A stretch of DNA of 64,000 nucleotides, taken from Harmothoe impar (lineage: Eukaryota; Annelida; Polychaeta; Phyllodocida; Polynoidae). Location: positions 22,002,381-22,066,380 of the forward strand of contig OX381713.1 of assembly GCA_947462335.1 (NCBI GenBank). The letters are read 5' to 3'. Below the pieces are notes generated by a model. That model was not told the DNA's origin. It searched no databases and was given only the letters and a program-made list of their open reading frames with translations. Both the position numbers and the translations under genes were made by a program. Below, one piece after another: positions 1 to 11,848 of this stretch (its first letter is position 1; every line of letters begins with the position of its first letter).

Positions 1-346
1 TTGTATATGACTTGCTATCGAGGAATGTGCCTATGAATTCATACTTTCTGTTTTTGTAAAAATCCTAGTCATATGACAACTGTGACACAAATTTTCAGTG
101 ATATATGTCTAATAAATAAAGAAGTAATAATGAAATCTGGGTGAAAAAAATAAATCTGAAGGAAAATCAGATTTTGTACTGAAGACGTGAAGTACATATA
201 TGATATTCATGATAAACATTTTTGTAAAGGCAAACAGCAATGTATTTATCATCTTGTTTATTAATGCGAAGAAGAGCTCCGCATTGAGAAATGTTCCTCC
301 ACTGATATTTTTCATGTATTTTTCTCTTTCCAGTCTCTTCCTAGAG
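1..346. other. Upstream intron end and 5' exon start of kelch-like gene 1
   Basis: AT-rich sequence without a recognisable gene. A polypyrimidine tract followed by CAG at 331-333 makes a good splice acceptor, placing the start of the coding exon at 334, 13 bases before the ATG at 347. An upstream noncoding exon is therefore expected, probably outside the window. Confidence 0.55.
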
Positions 347-2113
347 ATGGCAGCAGAAGAAATGAGGGTCAGCCGTACCAATGTCAGCGACACTGATGAT
401 CTAATGCCAGAAGGATTTGCCACGCTTTGGAAAAAGGGCATTCTAGTTGATTACACTGTGAAAGTGAAGAGTCGCAAGTTCAAAGTCCACAAGATAGTAA
501 TTGCATCTATGAGTGATTATTTCAGACTGATGTTGACTGGGACTATGGCTGAGAGCCAGACAGACTGTGTAGAGGTGCAAGGTGTCAGTGCCAGTGTCAT
601 GGACAAACTGATTCGCTTCATGTACACAAATGATATGAAGTTGACAAAAAACACGGCAGCAGATGTACTGGCAGGGGCCATGTACCTTCAGATACCGACC
701 GCTGTCAAGAGGTGTACCACCTTCATGGTTGGTCATTTAAACAGCACCAACTGGTTTGATGTAATGTGCCTCTTCAAGACCTACAACCTCAAAGCTGCTC
801 TTCTAGACATCAAAGCTTATATGGAGCAGGAAATGCCAAACATTGTTCAGGGAATGACTGACTTTGGTGAGTTGTCACATGAGTATGTGTGTTTTCTTGT
901 AGATGGCTGGCAGAGTCCTGAGTGGGATCTGGTCCTCTTCATTATCAAGTGGGTGGAAGCTGACCTACTAAAGAGGAAGAAGCACCTTAAAGATCTGTTA
1001 AACCAGGTACAATGCTGCCTCATCCTACCAACCAAACTCGCATCCATTAAAAGAATGAAGATATACAGAACTTGCCGCACCGACTTGCAAGAACTGGTCA
1101 AAAAGGGACTGGACTACAATAAACTGAAAATGCATGAGAAGGTAGCCTACCACTCAAAGAAGTCAAAGGTTCGTGGTAAAACTGCTTTAGTGTCCTTCTC
1201 AAAGACCTCAGAAGATGGTGCAGGGTCCTATATTGAGATAACCACATGTATGGGATCTGTACCAGTAGTTGATGAAGCACTCCAAATGCCAGAGGGTGTT
1301 GTGAGTGTAGAGGAACAGACTGTGATAAACAATTTCTTTGTGATTTGTGCCACAGTAGAGGGATATTTGCCTCAGCAGCAGTGGTACATTTTCGACCCAG
1401 TAACAAAGCAGTGGGCTGAGATGGCAAACCTAGGGAGACTCTTCCATAGAGGATTCCTTACTAACGACGGTGAATACTTATACGCCATTGGTGGACTTCT
1501 GTTGTTTCCAGCTACTGAGGCCACGAGTCCCAGCATAGATCGTTATGACTTCAAGACTAATACATGGAGCAGCTTTGCTGAACTACGCTTTACGGGGTCA
1601 GACCACAGTGCATGTATCCTTGACAACAAGCTGTACATCAGTGGGGGCTCGATGAACGGTCAGCTAGAGAATAACACTATGGACTGTTTAGACTTGTCGA
1701 CACAGACGTGGGAAATGAAACCACCAATGTTCGAGGAAGTGTCCAATCATACAATGCATATCATGACAGTGGATGGGGAGAAAGTCATTTGCATCTTCAA
1801 TGACTCATTCTTCTTAGAATACTACACCCGGAAAGCGGACAAATGGTATGCCTCATCGTATACATTCAGCAAACCCGTTCCCAGGAGAGATGAAGTTGGT
1901 ACATTATGGGTTGAAGGGAACACTATCTACTTAGTAGATATCAATATGCAGCAAGCCTTTGGTGAGCAGGGAATGGCCTGCCAGCAGTTACACTTCCCAG
2001 AGAAGGGGGACAGTGTGGAGGTACATCTCACTAAGAAGTATAAAAGGGCAGCGATAGATTCTGCAAAGGTGTATTTAACAATGTTGCGGCTTCCCTTCAC
2101 CAACCGGGAGTGA
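347..2113 (+). CDS. Kelch-like BTB/BACK/kelch protein (paralogue 1)
   Basis: This codes for a 588-residue protein of the KLHL family, whose members typically act as substrate adaptors for cullin-3 ubiquitin ligases. The order seen is an N-terminal BTB domain (about residues 30-135, with VDYTVKV, KVHKIVIASMSDYF and a C-terminal FMYT helix), a BACK domain (about 140-265, with a WDLVLFIIKWVEAD segment) and a C-terminal kelch region with repeats carrying LYAIGG and LYISGG blades. Only some blades keep the GG pair, so the propeller is divergent. The ATG at 347 is chosen because a splice acceptor (CAG at 331-333) lies just upstream; the open frame extends further 5' only through intron. The whole coding region is one exon. 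It is clearly paralogous to the gene at 39404-41155, sharing the KF-VHK-V-A-MS--FR BTB core and the EWDL-LFI--WV BACK segment. I cannot assign a specific KLHL number. Confidence 0.9.
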   Translation: MAAEEMRVSRTNVSDTDDLMPEGFATLWKKGILVDYTVKVKSRKFKVHKIVIASMSDYFRLMLTGTMAESQTDCVEVQGVSASVMDKLIRFMYTNDMKLTKNTAADVLAGAMYLQIPTAVKRCTTFMVGHLNSTNWFDVMCLFKTYNLKAALLDIKAYMEQEMPNIVQGMTDFGELSHEYVCFLVDGWQSPEWDLVLFIIKWVEADLLKRKKHLKDLLNQVQCCLILPTKLASIKRMKIYRTCRTDLQELVKKGLDYNKLKMHEKVAYHSKKSKVRGKTALVSFSKTSEDGAGSYIEITTCMGSVPVVDEALQMPEGVVSVEEQTVINNFFVICATVEGYLPQQQWYIFDPVTKQWAEMANLGRLFHRGFLTNDGEYLYAIGGLLLFPATEATSPSIDRYDFKTNTWSSFAELRFTGSDHSACILDNKLYISGGSMNGQLENNTMDCLDLSTQTWEMKPPMFEEVSNHTMHIMTVDGEKVICIFNDSFFLEYYTRKADKWYASSYTFSKPVPRRDEVGTLWVEGNTIYLVDINMQQAFGEQGMACQQLHFPEKGDSVEVHLTKKYKRAAIDSAKVYLTMLRLPFTNRE

Positions 2114-3140
2114 CTCCACTAAATACAGGGCAGAAACCATACGTGTGGTATATCAATATTGGATTTTAAAAGATGTCAGAAAGGATCATAGGCTTTAACT
2201 AGTGGCTTGTTACAGGGTTAGTCAGCTAGAAATAGCGTAAAGGTCTGAAAGGCCATAGTCCCCTAGGTGTCTTTGACCACATGCCTTAGACCTGTAGTTC
2301 CCCATATAGGCACCATGCTGAAATGACCTGACTTCTAGTGGCTACAGGTAGAAGTACAGGTTTGAAGCAAGTTGGCCAGTTACCGTTACCCTATTACTAA
2401 TAGCTACTGACTAACTCTGGAACAAGGCACCAGTTGAATTGACATGGTTGGTACTTGGTCACTCAGCTGATTTATACAATGCTGAGGATTCCTGTATCTG
2501 AATTTCTGGACTGAAAATAAATCTTTTTTTCTGGTCTGTGAGAAGCATTTCTTTGTCAGGTCAATAATTCTCTTCCAATTAAAACACATACATGGTTGAC
2601 CTCCATTCCAGGATTAGTTGACTGAAATCGTACGTGATTTCAGTTCTTCATTACCTGAAATTTCTTTCATTAAAGCATTTGTACCTTTGAACTTTTACAA
2701 TTCACCTTGATTGTGGTTGGTGAAACTGTCTGATCATAGTTGTACTCATACTGGAAACAAGTTGGCATCGATGATCTTGTTCATAAGTCACCACTGGTTA
2801 GGCCGTTTTATTCTGATAACTTGGATTACGGATCCGCCGATGGAAATTTTGGCATTTTTTTGAGAATTTTAGCAAAAAAAAAAAAAAGTACATGATGACT
2901 GGCAGACAGCCAGTCAGGCTTTCAAAATTGGAAATATTTCTCAATATGCCTTCATTATTTCTCAATATACCTACAGTTAATAGCCAATACAAGACTTTTT
3001 GCATGCCTTTTTTCTTCTTTTTTTTTTCCTCCGGCCCCTGGAAAATTTTAGTACTGAATGGCAGTTTTTTTTTTCTTTTTTTTCCTCCTGCCTCCCAGAA
3101 TATTTCCTATGAGTGCCCATAATCCAAGTTATCAATAAAA
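2114..3140 (+). other. Probable 3'UTR of kelch-like gene 1
   Basis: No coding potential. Candidate poly(A) signals AATAAA occur at about 2515-2520 and 3135-3140. The distal part is occupied by an inverted-repeat element (2816-3132), so the second signal may have been brought in next to the element. Confidence 0.45.
2816..3132. mobile_element. MITE with ATAACTTGGATTAYGG termini
   Basis: The left end reads ATAACTTGGATTACGG and the right end reads as its inverse complement, ending AATCCAAGTTAT. The interior is A/T homopolymer-rich with no coding capacity. The size (about 317 bp) and paired ends fit a nonautonomous DNA transposon. Confidence 0.6.
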
Positions 3141-3686
3141 GGTGGCCTTACTGTGTATCATCTCCTATGGTACAGTGTGTTTGTACATTGTGCCATTATG
3201 ATTAGATGATGAATGGCTGTTTTGTTTTAAAAAAAATACAATTTGTGTATTTAATCATATTGTTAATGTTATGACAAAAAATAAATGATGTTAAGAAAAA
3301 AGAATGTTTTCACTGTTATTTATCATATAACAAGAAACTATATGTCTGTTAGAGGGACTACAGAGAGACAATACAGTAGAGGAACAATATCTCTTTAAGG
3401 GCAAGCGCAATGACAATAAATACCACTGAGTATCAAGTGGTATGTTTTTGAAACCTCTACGAACGAACATCAAACATCAAACTTGGCAATGTAATATCCA
3501 AATATGGCAGGGGAGGGAGATAAATGACATTGGGTCACACTGTAGCTGGGTGTGTGTGTCTGCCATCAAAATGGGTGAAGGGGGTACGGTACAGGGTCGT
3601 ATTAAAAAAAGTGTCCCCTGTCACTTTCTAGTCAAACGTGTCACATGATGTAAGCCCTATGCCTCATTTCGAAGAAATTCTCAGGT
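3141..3686. other. Intergenic, no gene seen
   Basis: AT-rich unique-looking sequence; no splice-framed open reading frame and no repeat structure recognised. Confidence 0.4.
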
Positions 3687-3688
3687 TA

Positions 3689-4072
3689 GGCCACACCAAA
3701 AAAAAAAGTTGGTCAATGGATTTCGCGCACCTTATTTTCGGAAATGGAAATTTTTTTTTTTTTTGAAAAAAAAATTGTCAATGGATTTCGCTCGCCTCAT
3801 TTTTTTCAAAATTGAGATTTTTTTTTTTTTTTTCAAATTTTCTTCCAATAATTCCCCCAGATCAACCAATAAATTTTTATGTTAGGAGGTCCACTAAGAA
3901 CTTTTGTTGGAGGCTGGTTAAAAAAAAATAAAATTGTCGCTCGCTCCAGTTTTCCACCGACAAAATCCATTGACAAAAAAAAATTCTTTAAAAGAAAAAA
4001 AAAAAATTCGCTCGCTCGCACCATTTTTTGAAAAGTGAAATCCATTGACCAACTTTTTTTTTTGGTGTGGCC
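3689..4072. mobile_element. Tourist-like MITE, family A (GGCCACACC termini)
   Basis: Terminal inverted repeats GGCCACACCAAAAAAAA...TTTTTTTTGGTGTGGCC, with subterminal 'ttggtcaatggattt' matching 'aaatccattgaccaa' at the other end. The element is flanked by TTA on both sides (3686-3688 and 4073-4075), a 3-bp duplication typical of PIF/Harbinger-type insertion. The interior is low-complexity A/T tracts separated by gcgagcgag words. Related copies lie at 28161-28527, about 19172-19376 and 45165-45440. Confidence 0.75.
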
Positions 4073-4075
4073 TTA

Positions 4076-5782
4076 CAGAGGGGAGGGGGGGGGGGGGAAA
4101 TGCGAATGTACCTACACTGTACTCGATACTACATACTAGTACTAGTACTAGGTCATTTCTCAAAATCTAAAGATACGTTTAGCCTAATTGGTGGGGGGGG
4201 GGGGGGGTCGGGGAAAAATTGGTATTTTGGGGAAGGGGCCTTCCATAAAGTATGTACGCAAATTTTCTCCAGAAATTTACCCCCTACCCCCCTAAATTTC
4301 TTGTACGCATTAAAACAAGGGGTTTATGTACGCAAAATTTTCCAGAAGATAGACCCCCTACCCCCCTTGGTGCGCACATGGAAGGCCCCGAAATCCAGGC
4401 GCGGATTCAGAGGGGGGCGGACCCGGCGTACGGTCCCCATATTTTCCTGTATATTCTAATATAAATTAAAAATGTTCAATACCCCCAGTACATTGCCTAT
4501 TTCACGCCCCTCCCCCTTTTCAAAATTCCTGGATCCGCCCCTGAAATCCAACAGCTAGCAATTTATAAATGACTCGGCCATATTAAACAGGTATGTATTA
4601 TTGACTCAGGTTTACTCTGAGTCTTGTGCGACGGGTAGCAGGGGGTCTCTCAGCCTAAAATTTAAAACAGCTGTCATTCCTTCAAAATTGGAGCTTTTTC
4701 TCTCAATTTTGTGTCATTAGATGCGGTACAATGTTGTCCTTCCTATGTAACCGCGCTTTAATCCATTTTCAAACGCTTCCCCCTGAAAGCATGATTTTAA
4801 TTTTGTGTCTAAAATGGTGGTAATTTGCTTCAGCATAGAGCCCTATGGGAGCCTGTAGATAACCCTTGACATTTAACAGTTACATATTGAACGGGCTCAG
4901 TGCTAAGTCAATGGGACAGATCTCGGCAGCCGACCAAACCGGGGTGAGACACTTTTTTTCAGCAAGCTTTGACTGGATCCAATGGTAATTTAACACAGGG
5001 AAGTACTACACTACTTCCCAAAGGAGATGCCATCCTATATCATATACTAGGCCCAACATACGCTGCAGTATGTTAGATACCGGTATGGTAATTTAATGGT
5101 AATTTAATATATATGTTGCTGTCCAGTGTTGTTCAATACATGACAAATATTTTGAGAACAAAAACAGACAACCCTGTAGTAGGATATAGCTCAGACCCTA
5201 CTAAGCACTATTCGCTGTTACTTACAATATGGACATGGGAGCTTTTTATTCAGTGTGTGTCTGACATAGACGTGAGAGGACAAAAGACATAGATAGCCAA
5301 GATCGGGGAACATGAAAATTTGAATTTGGGCCTAAGTACCCCCCCCAAAAGAAAGTCAATGTCCACATTTTTTTTGAGTATACCCTTCTTTTGCGCGGCT
5401 TGCCTCACTCGGTGTGGCTTTCTTAGGGCACCTGCGTCATGCGACCTATAGGTTGTGTGGTGCAGGCCTATAGGTAGTTGTGAGTTCCTGACTTGTGACG
5501 CACAATTTGGGTATGCTATCCGAAACAGTCCAGCCAGGATATAATAGGGGGAGCAATGGATGGATATGGATAGTGGACTAGGGTAAACCAAAGGTGCTGA
5601 ATTCATTTCTGTTATGTGTAGGATGATATCTAGGTCGGAAAAAGGTCAAAATCAAGGTCAAAGGTCACATCTTTAAGAATCCCATTAATACAAGAGTGCA
5701 CCCTTTCTCTTTCTTACTATGATAAATGATACATTTCCCTTCACACCTCTACCTGACCCTGAGTCTAGTTAACGGGGGAAGG
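4076..5782. other. Intergenic, no gene seen
   Basis: Contains poly-G tracts (4080-4100, 4190-4207) and C-rich strings. Positions 5655-5667 hold AGGTCA-A-AGGTCA, a perfect DR1 nuclear-receptor-type half-site pair in a locally repetitive 'aaggtca' context. No coding region is supported. Confidence 0.4.
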
Positions 5783-6052
5783 GGAAGGGGAAGGGACTCG
5801 GGGTTGGGACTCGGGGGTGAGACTCGGGGGTGGGACTCGGGGTTGGGACTCAGGGGTGGAACTCGGGGGTGGGACTAGGGGTTGGGACTCGGGGTTGGGA
5901 CTCGGGGTTGGGACTCGGGGTTGGGACTCGGGGGAGGGACTCGGGGTTGGGACTCGGGGTTGGGACTCGGGGGTGAGACTCGGGGGTGGGACTGGGGGGT
6001 GAGACTCGGGGGTTGGGACATGGGGTTGGGACATTAGCTTGGGATTTGGGGA
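5783..6052. repeat. G-rich minisatellite, ~13-bp unit
   Basis: About twenty head-to-tail copies of a 13-bp unit close to GGGACTCGGGGTT, with 14-bp variants. The + strand carries closely spaced G3-G5 runs, so it could form G-quadruplexes. Long open frames on both strands here (proline-rich or glycine/threonine-rich) are by-products of the repeat. Confidence 0.9.
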
Positions 6053-6059
6053 TGAACAA

Positions 6060-7250
6060 TATTATTATATGTATACTCCTATATGATGATACTACATTTC
6101 CCCCCGAACCTGAGTCATTTGTGATGCAGTCACACGTTCGATTTTATATTATGTGAATGGACAATTATCATCATAGTATATTAAAGGCCTAATTACCCCC
6201 CCCCCCCCCCCCAAAAAAAAGAAGCCTTTTCCCATCATGACACATCCCAGCTGCCATAGCCTACCGGTAGGCCCCCTACTTATGTTATCCAGGTGGACGC
6301 GGGAACGCTGCTTTGACCTGATGTCCTGTACGCTCTCTCAGCATGTATCCCACACCAAGGCATGCTCTCATGGTGTCATGCTCCAACAAAGACTCTGGTG
6401 GAGAGTACTGACCTATATACAAGCCCGGTATACAAGGCCTGCGTCTCTCTGCTAGTGCCCGTCTGTCCACTTTACTCTGTAGAGTATACACTCACCAGTC
6501 TCCAGACACCAGCAGCAGTGAACGCTACGTTAGGTACAGCCTTACAACGTAGGGACGCACACCAACCACCAGCGACTGCTGGTACTGGGGAAGCGTCTCC
6601 CTTTGCTACTTTCATTCCTTTGCTCTTTCTGTCATTTATTTAATTCATACATCCCGTTGATGTGGTGACTGTACTTTGATATATCATCTGCGATCCCCTG
6701 GGAGTATTGAAATATAGATTTAGCCCCTGAAATGTATTTAATGAGTCAATTCCCCCTGTCTCCCACTCTGGGTACCAGCGGCGGACGCACGATACAGTAG
6801 ATGTTCCAGGGATGGTGTAATCGACTGGGACTGGTGGCGCGGTCCTGTAATCCAGTTACTTGGAGGTCGGGAATATGGATGGCTTGAGGGCGGGGTCCCT
6901 GCTTGTCGCTGCTCTATGTCGATCGGGTGTCCATGCTAAGCTAGGCGTCGATATGGTGAGTCCGGGGGAGCCCAGGCTCACCAGGTCGTCTAAGGAGGGT
7001 CGCACCGGCCCAGGATGGAAACATAGCAGGCAAAAGGCCCCGCGTCTGGCAGTAGTGGGATAGCGCCTGTGAATAGGTGGTGGCAGGCAGCCCGTCCAAC
7101 ATAGTCGGACTCATTCCTTTTGACCATTTTTTCAAAAATGATGCAAGAAACAAAACTTTTCCCTTATTTTTTTTTCTAGACATACCGAAGTCGATATATC
7201 TATGTTGTTAAGAATTAGGGGAGTTCATTTGAAAAACCTGAATATTAAAG
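6060..7250. other. Intergenic, no gene seen
   Basis: No framed exons recognised. A poly-C/poly-A junction lies at 6197-6218. Some short open frames occur but lack family resemblance. Confidence 0.35.
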
Positions 7251-7290
7251 AACTGGTTGGGACTCGAACCCGGGACCTTTCGCACGAGTT
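7250..7290 (-). repeat. tRNA-derived (SINE-like) fragment
   Basis: On the - strand the sequence reads CCCGGGTTCGAGTCCCAACCA, a tRNA T-arm with a B-box (GGTTCGAGTCC). No matching acceptor stem or A-box is present, so this is a SINE or tRNA remnant rather than a gene. Confidence 0.45.
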
Positions 7291-7778
7291 GGCGGCGTCT
7301 CGTTCCCCCGGGGGGGGGGGGGGGGGGGGGCACTGAGGTAGTTTGGATAACAACTGCCGCACCTCTCTCAGGAGCGGTAGCGGTGGGTTGACAGAGAGGA
7401 TGAAAAGTAGGGGCGGTCAGCCCTTCTTACAATGGAAAGAAGGGGGGTGACCCCCCCTCCCCCCTTATGAATAGGGGCCTTAATGCAGGTTTCCTGTGTT
7501 TATATAGCAATATTGGAACACAAACATGTTTCTGATTGCGCTAATTGGTAAGTTTGCCATTGTTATGTCTGGGACCTGATGCTAAAAGCAGAGGGACTTA
7601 GATATAATTTGACCTGTTTAGGGGGCGGTCACTCCAATAATCTCCCTTAGTATGAAAAAGGAGGGGCGGTCAGGGACCCCCTCAGCTCCCCCAGCTTGAG
7701 AAGGAGGGGCTGTACCGCGGCAGTTGCCACTCACCAACATAGAGTCAGTGCCCCCCCCCGGGCTCGTTCCCCTTTTTC

Positions 7779-7814
7779 CCGCCAGAGGGCAGTACAGCAT
7801 AACAAAGATGGCGG
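7779..7814 (+). promoter_or_regulatory. CTCF-like and YY1-like sites at the start of the GATA-like gene
   Basis: Positions 7779-7792 read CCGCCAGAGGGCAG, which fits the CTCF core (CCASYAGRKGGCRS) at 13 of 14 positions. Positions 7804-7813 read AAAGATGGCG, a YY1-type motif overlapping the initiator ATG at 7808. Both are motif matches only; binding is inferred. Confidence 0.4.
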
Positions 7815-10800
7815 AGAGGTCGAGTACCGTGCATGGCTCTGCAAACTGCGATTCCGTCGCTCACGTCCTCGGAGATTGTATTTTGGACAGTGATAGCCTC
7901 ATGTTATCAAGTATACACGGTAAGGACCATATGTATTACTATTTGAGGCCCATTTGACGAGAGTTTTCGTCATTTTCAGGGCGATTTATGGCGTAGAGTA
8001 GTGGGAGATTCTCCCAAGATGGCGTCCGGAAGTAATTGAAAAATCTCCCAACTCTGCGATCAGAGACCCACGTGCATTTGTTTACATTTTGTCAATGACA
8101 TTTTTCGCCTGCAGAATGCTAGTTTTCTCACCACAGAGCAACAAAGCAGACGCAAAATGGGTGTTTGGAGAGTTCCAATGAAAGTATCTCGATAAGCCTC
8201 CATTATGCTAGGGTGAGGGGGGGGGGGGGGGGTAGTCCGACACATTTGGCGCTACTGCGCCAGACTGCAGCTACATAGGGATCCTATAGTAGGGTGTTTC
8301 ATCGAAAATAGAATAACAGTGTCATATCAGATCTGATGCATTTACCTGAAAGCTCTTTATGTAAGGAGAACAACAAAAAAAGAATTATGTCAATCGGACA
8401 ATTATTAAGCGTAGCAGACCCATTTGAATACGGAAAAGTATAGAGAATAAGGAAAGTCAAAGCCCATACATTTGCTATTAAATGATAGGCACGAAATAAG
8501 CCTAATTAGCCCAATACTTTTCCGTATTCAAATGGGCCTGTTACGCTTAATAATTGTCCGATTGACATAATTCTTTTTTTGTTCTTCTTCTTACATTCAG
8601 AGCTTTCAGATAAAGGCCACATATCTGTCATGGCACTGTGATTCTCAATACTAAAATAGAGGTGCATCCATATTTTACCCTGGGCTGTCTTTAATTTTTG
8701 ACTTTTAGCTAACCTAAACACACATTTGGATACCTAAAATATGTGGTAATAAAGTGTACTTTGGGCAGAAATTATATGGGTAGGGGGTTGTGCTGAGATC
8801 TGCTAGTTTTGTTCAAAAACACCTATATTTTCGGAACTATTTGGAGTAGAAATTCCGCACAAGTGTTGAAATGACCACAAACATGTATAGGGGTCAGGCT
8901 GGTCGTCCTGTGGGCGGCTCCATTACTTAAGCCTGTTCCGGCGAGACGAGCACTGATACAACAATCACGATGGGTGCAGGCTGTTACATAATGCCCTCTA
9001 AGAATTCTGCAGTGAAGGCCAGGGAATTTTCTCATTGGTTGATAATGCAACCGGCTAGACGCCTATAGAGCATGCTAAAAAACTTAGATTAACTAATGGA
9101 TGCAAAGCTAATGCAGCCCAGCTGGTTGAGTGAGGGTAGGTTGTATGAGGGCTTGGCTGCAGTGCAGGCCGCCAGCCACCTCCAAATTTGACAACTTTTA
9201 AATACTTTACATTTCATGTCATAGCATCACAACCAGAAATGCTGAACACTACATATTAATGGGTGTGAAAATAGACATTTTGGCGATTCCATAGCTGTTT
9301 GAATTGTGAAAAAGTACCCACTAGAACTTGCTCTAATGATGTTGGAAAGACAAAAAACGGCAGCTCGCGATCAAACTTACGCGAGTTGCGCGAGGTGTGG
9401 AACACCCTACCTATAGTGAGAATAAAAAGGGTGTTGTTCTCATAGATGTACTCACTGTCAGTCCCCCAAAATGGTCAATCGTGTTCCCCAAAAGGTACTC
9501 CACATGTCCAGCATACTTATACTGCTGCAAACATGTCAATGTTAGTGTATGTCACACATTTTGATTTCAGCAGCAGGGAGAAGTGGTGGGAGGTGTGTCC
9601 CAGAGGAGTGGAGTTCACATCAAACAAAGCCTGGATTACAGATCTATTTAATATATATTAGGAATGTCTTGTTTATGGTGAACAGGTGGGAATACATTGA
9701 GGGACATGTGGCTGGAAGCATTGAACTGTAGAGTAAATACTTCCATCAAAATAGCTACTCTGCCAGATTGGCAGAGTGACTTGGTTAGCCCAAAGGGCAC
9801 ATGGTTTCTACCCCTGTTACAGGGGTAGAAGTGTCGAACTAGAGGGGGGGGGGTGTCAAGATATTTAAGGGAGTGGTCAACAGGCTAGATCGTAGAGGCT
9901 CGAACTGTCTTTGGGGAGGGAAGAGGTGGGTTTCTTGACCTACAACAGGTGGGAGGGGGGTGGGGGGAGCTGGATTTTTGCACCAGTGCGCGAATATTTT
10001 TCCGCCTCCCGAGACTGGGTCGACTTTTTTTTAACCATCCCCAGCCCCGCCCCTGTTGATAAAAAAGATAACCAGCTCCAGACCACTGTCAATTTGAGCT
10101 TGAGGCATATTTGACTGGATGGATTTAAGTTGTATTTCACTAAGTCTAATGGCCTTCGAGGACTGTTTGGTATTTCTCCATATAAGCTTTGATGTCTACT
10201 TATATTACAGATACGTCAATGGCGGAGCTACAGGTTCAGCCTTCTGAGGATGAACTGATGTTAGAGGATATGGTCTCTGCAGTAAGTATTTCAATAAAAC
10301 TCCCCTGATTGCAATAGAGGTATTCTATTTCCTAGTCAATGCTCGGTCTAATCTATTATGATGTCCTACACTCACTGTTGTCCATATATTCCAACGTCCC
10401 AGGTCAGCCTATTCAAGTAAATGCTTACTAAAGTAGGGATAGAAGTCCTAGGAAAGATATGAAAAACGAAAACAACCAGGATGGAATAATGATATAGCCT
10501 ATGCTCAATTTCCTTATAGCAGGAAGAGATGTTGCAGTCGACTGCTCTTCGTCGCAAAAGTGACCGAGAGCGAAGAGAACGCAGATCATTCTCTCCAGAA
10601 CACCAGCGAGCGCAGGGTTCAAACAGTACACGGGGACGCAGGAGAAAGGGAACACCTCGTAAGCTAAAGAAAGAGGAAGCAGGTACTGCCATTACTGATA
10701 TATTCTAATAAAAAAGTGAAAGATATATTTGTTAAGATGTATGGCATATCAGTAAACTTTCCTTTTACAATGATCACTACAAAATAAATCAAGTGGAAAT

Positions 10801-11817
10801 AGCGCAAAGTGTTAGACATTCTGTAGATTATCAGGAAATAGAGACCTTGTATTCAAGGGAGAAAAAAAAAATCTGTCTCACTGAAATTCCCTGTGAAATG
10901 AAATACAATGTGTTATGATTAAGCCTTGTTTGATTTGACATCAACTTTATATTTCTGATTTTGTTTAACCAGGTCAGCAAATAACATGTGAGTTGTGTTT
11001 CTCGCCATACGTAACAAACCCTTTGAACCAGCACCCGACCGCCAAGAAGTCCCGTTACCGCCCCTCATGGAGGACACGTATTGATCGGAACACAGGCAAA
11101 GTGATGGTGCTGTGTAACGCCTGTGGTGAGTTATTTTGAGATTTACTATTCCTTTGATTAGCTTGTATTCCTCAAAGTTAATCAATGTATGGTGACACTT
11201 AAGTTCCAGTACCCATCCTTTTTACCACGGGTCACATGACTTGTGATTGGTCCCAGCGCAATTAACATGGCGCTCATTACAGAAACCCTACCCTCATACC
11301 ATCATCAGGTTAATTTGATAAAACCATGAATCAAGTATGGTCTCTTTATGATATGACAGTGTCTGACCGTGGAGATAATATAGCTTTACCTACTGTTACC
11401 AACAACCCCGTCCTTTCACCATTTACTTTACCTACTGTTACCTTTAGGCTTGGCGTATGACCGCCCTCAGAAAGTGAGTAGGGCGCGCCCGCAACCTGCC
11501 CCGGAGGACAAACAGCGCTACTTGGATGAGGTCCGAGACTTTGCTGCTTCCCTTGTCAAAGAACTAGATGACCCTGATGGTATGTACTTCAAGCATCACA
11601 TGCTATATCCTAAGAGAGAGTGTAGTGGAATGTGGTTGATTGATTGTTAGGTAGTTTAACGTCCAGAGGGCACATTGCATTCCAGACTTATATCTGGTGT
11701 CTTTGCTGAAATGGACATCTTGTATGATAAAGGCTTTGTCTAAACCAATACTGATAGAATGAGCATTGAGTTGTCCCTGTAAACTGTGGAATCTGTGCCA
11801 AAATGCCAGTGTGCTCA

Positions 11818-11848
<31 letters not shown>

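Noticed and set aside
5655..5667. Perfect DR1 nuclear-receptor element
   Set aside because: It sits in a run of 'aaggtca' repeats with no gene nearby; a repeat-derived match is as likely as a functional site.
5765..6059. Proline-rich and glycine-rich open frames on both strands
   Set aside because: Produced by the 13-bp G-rich minisatellite, open in several frames at once.
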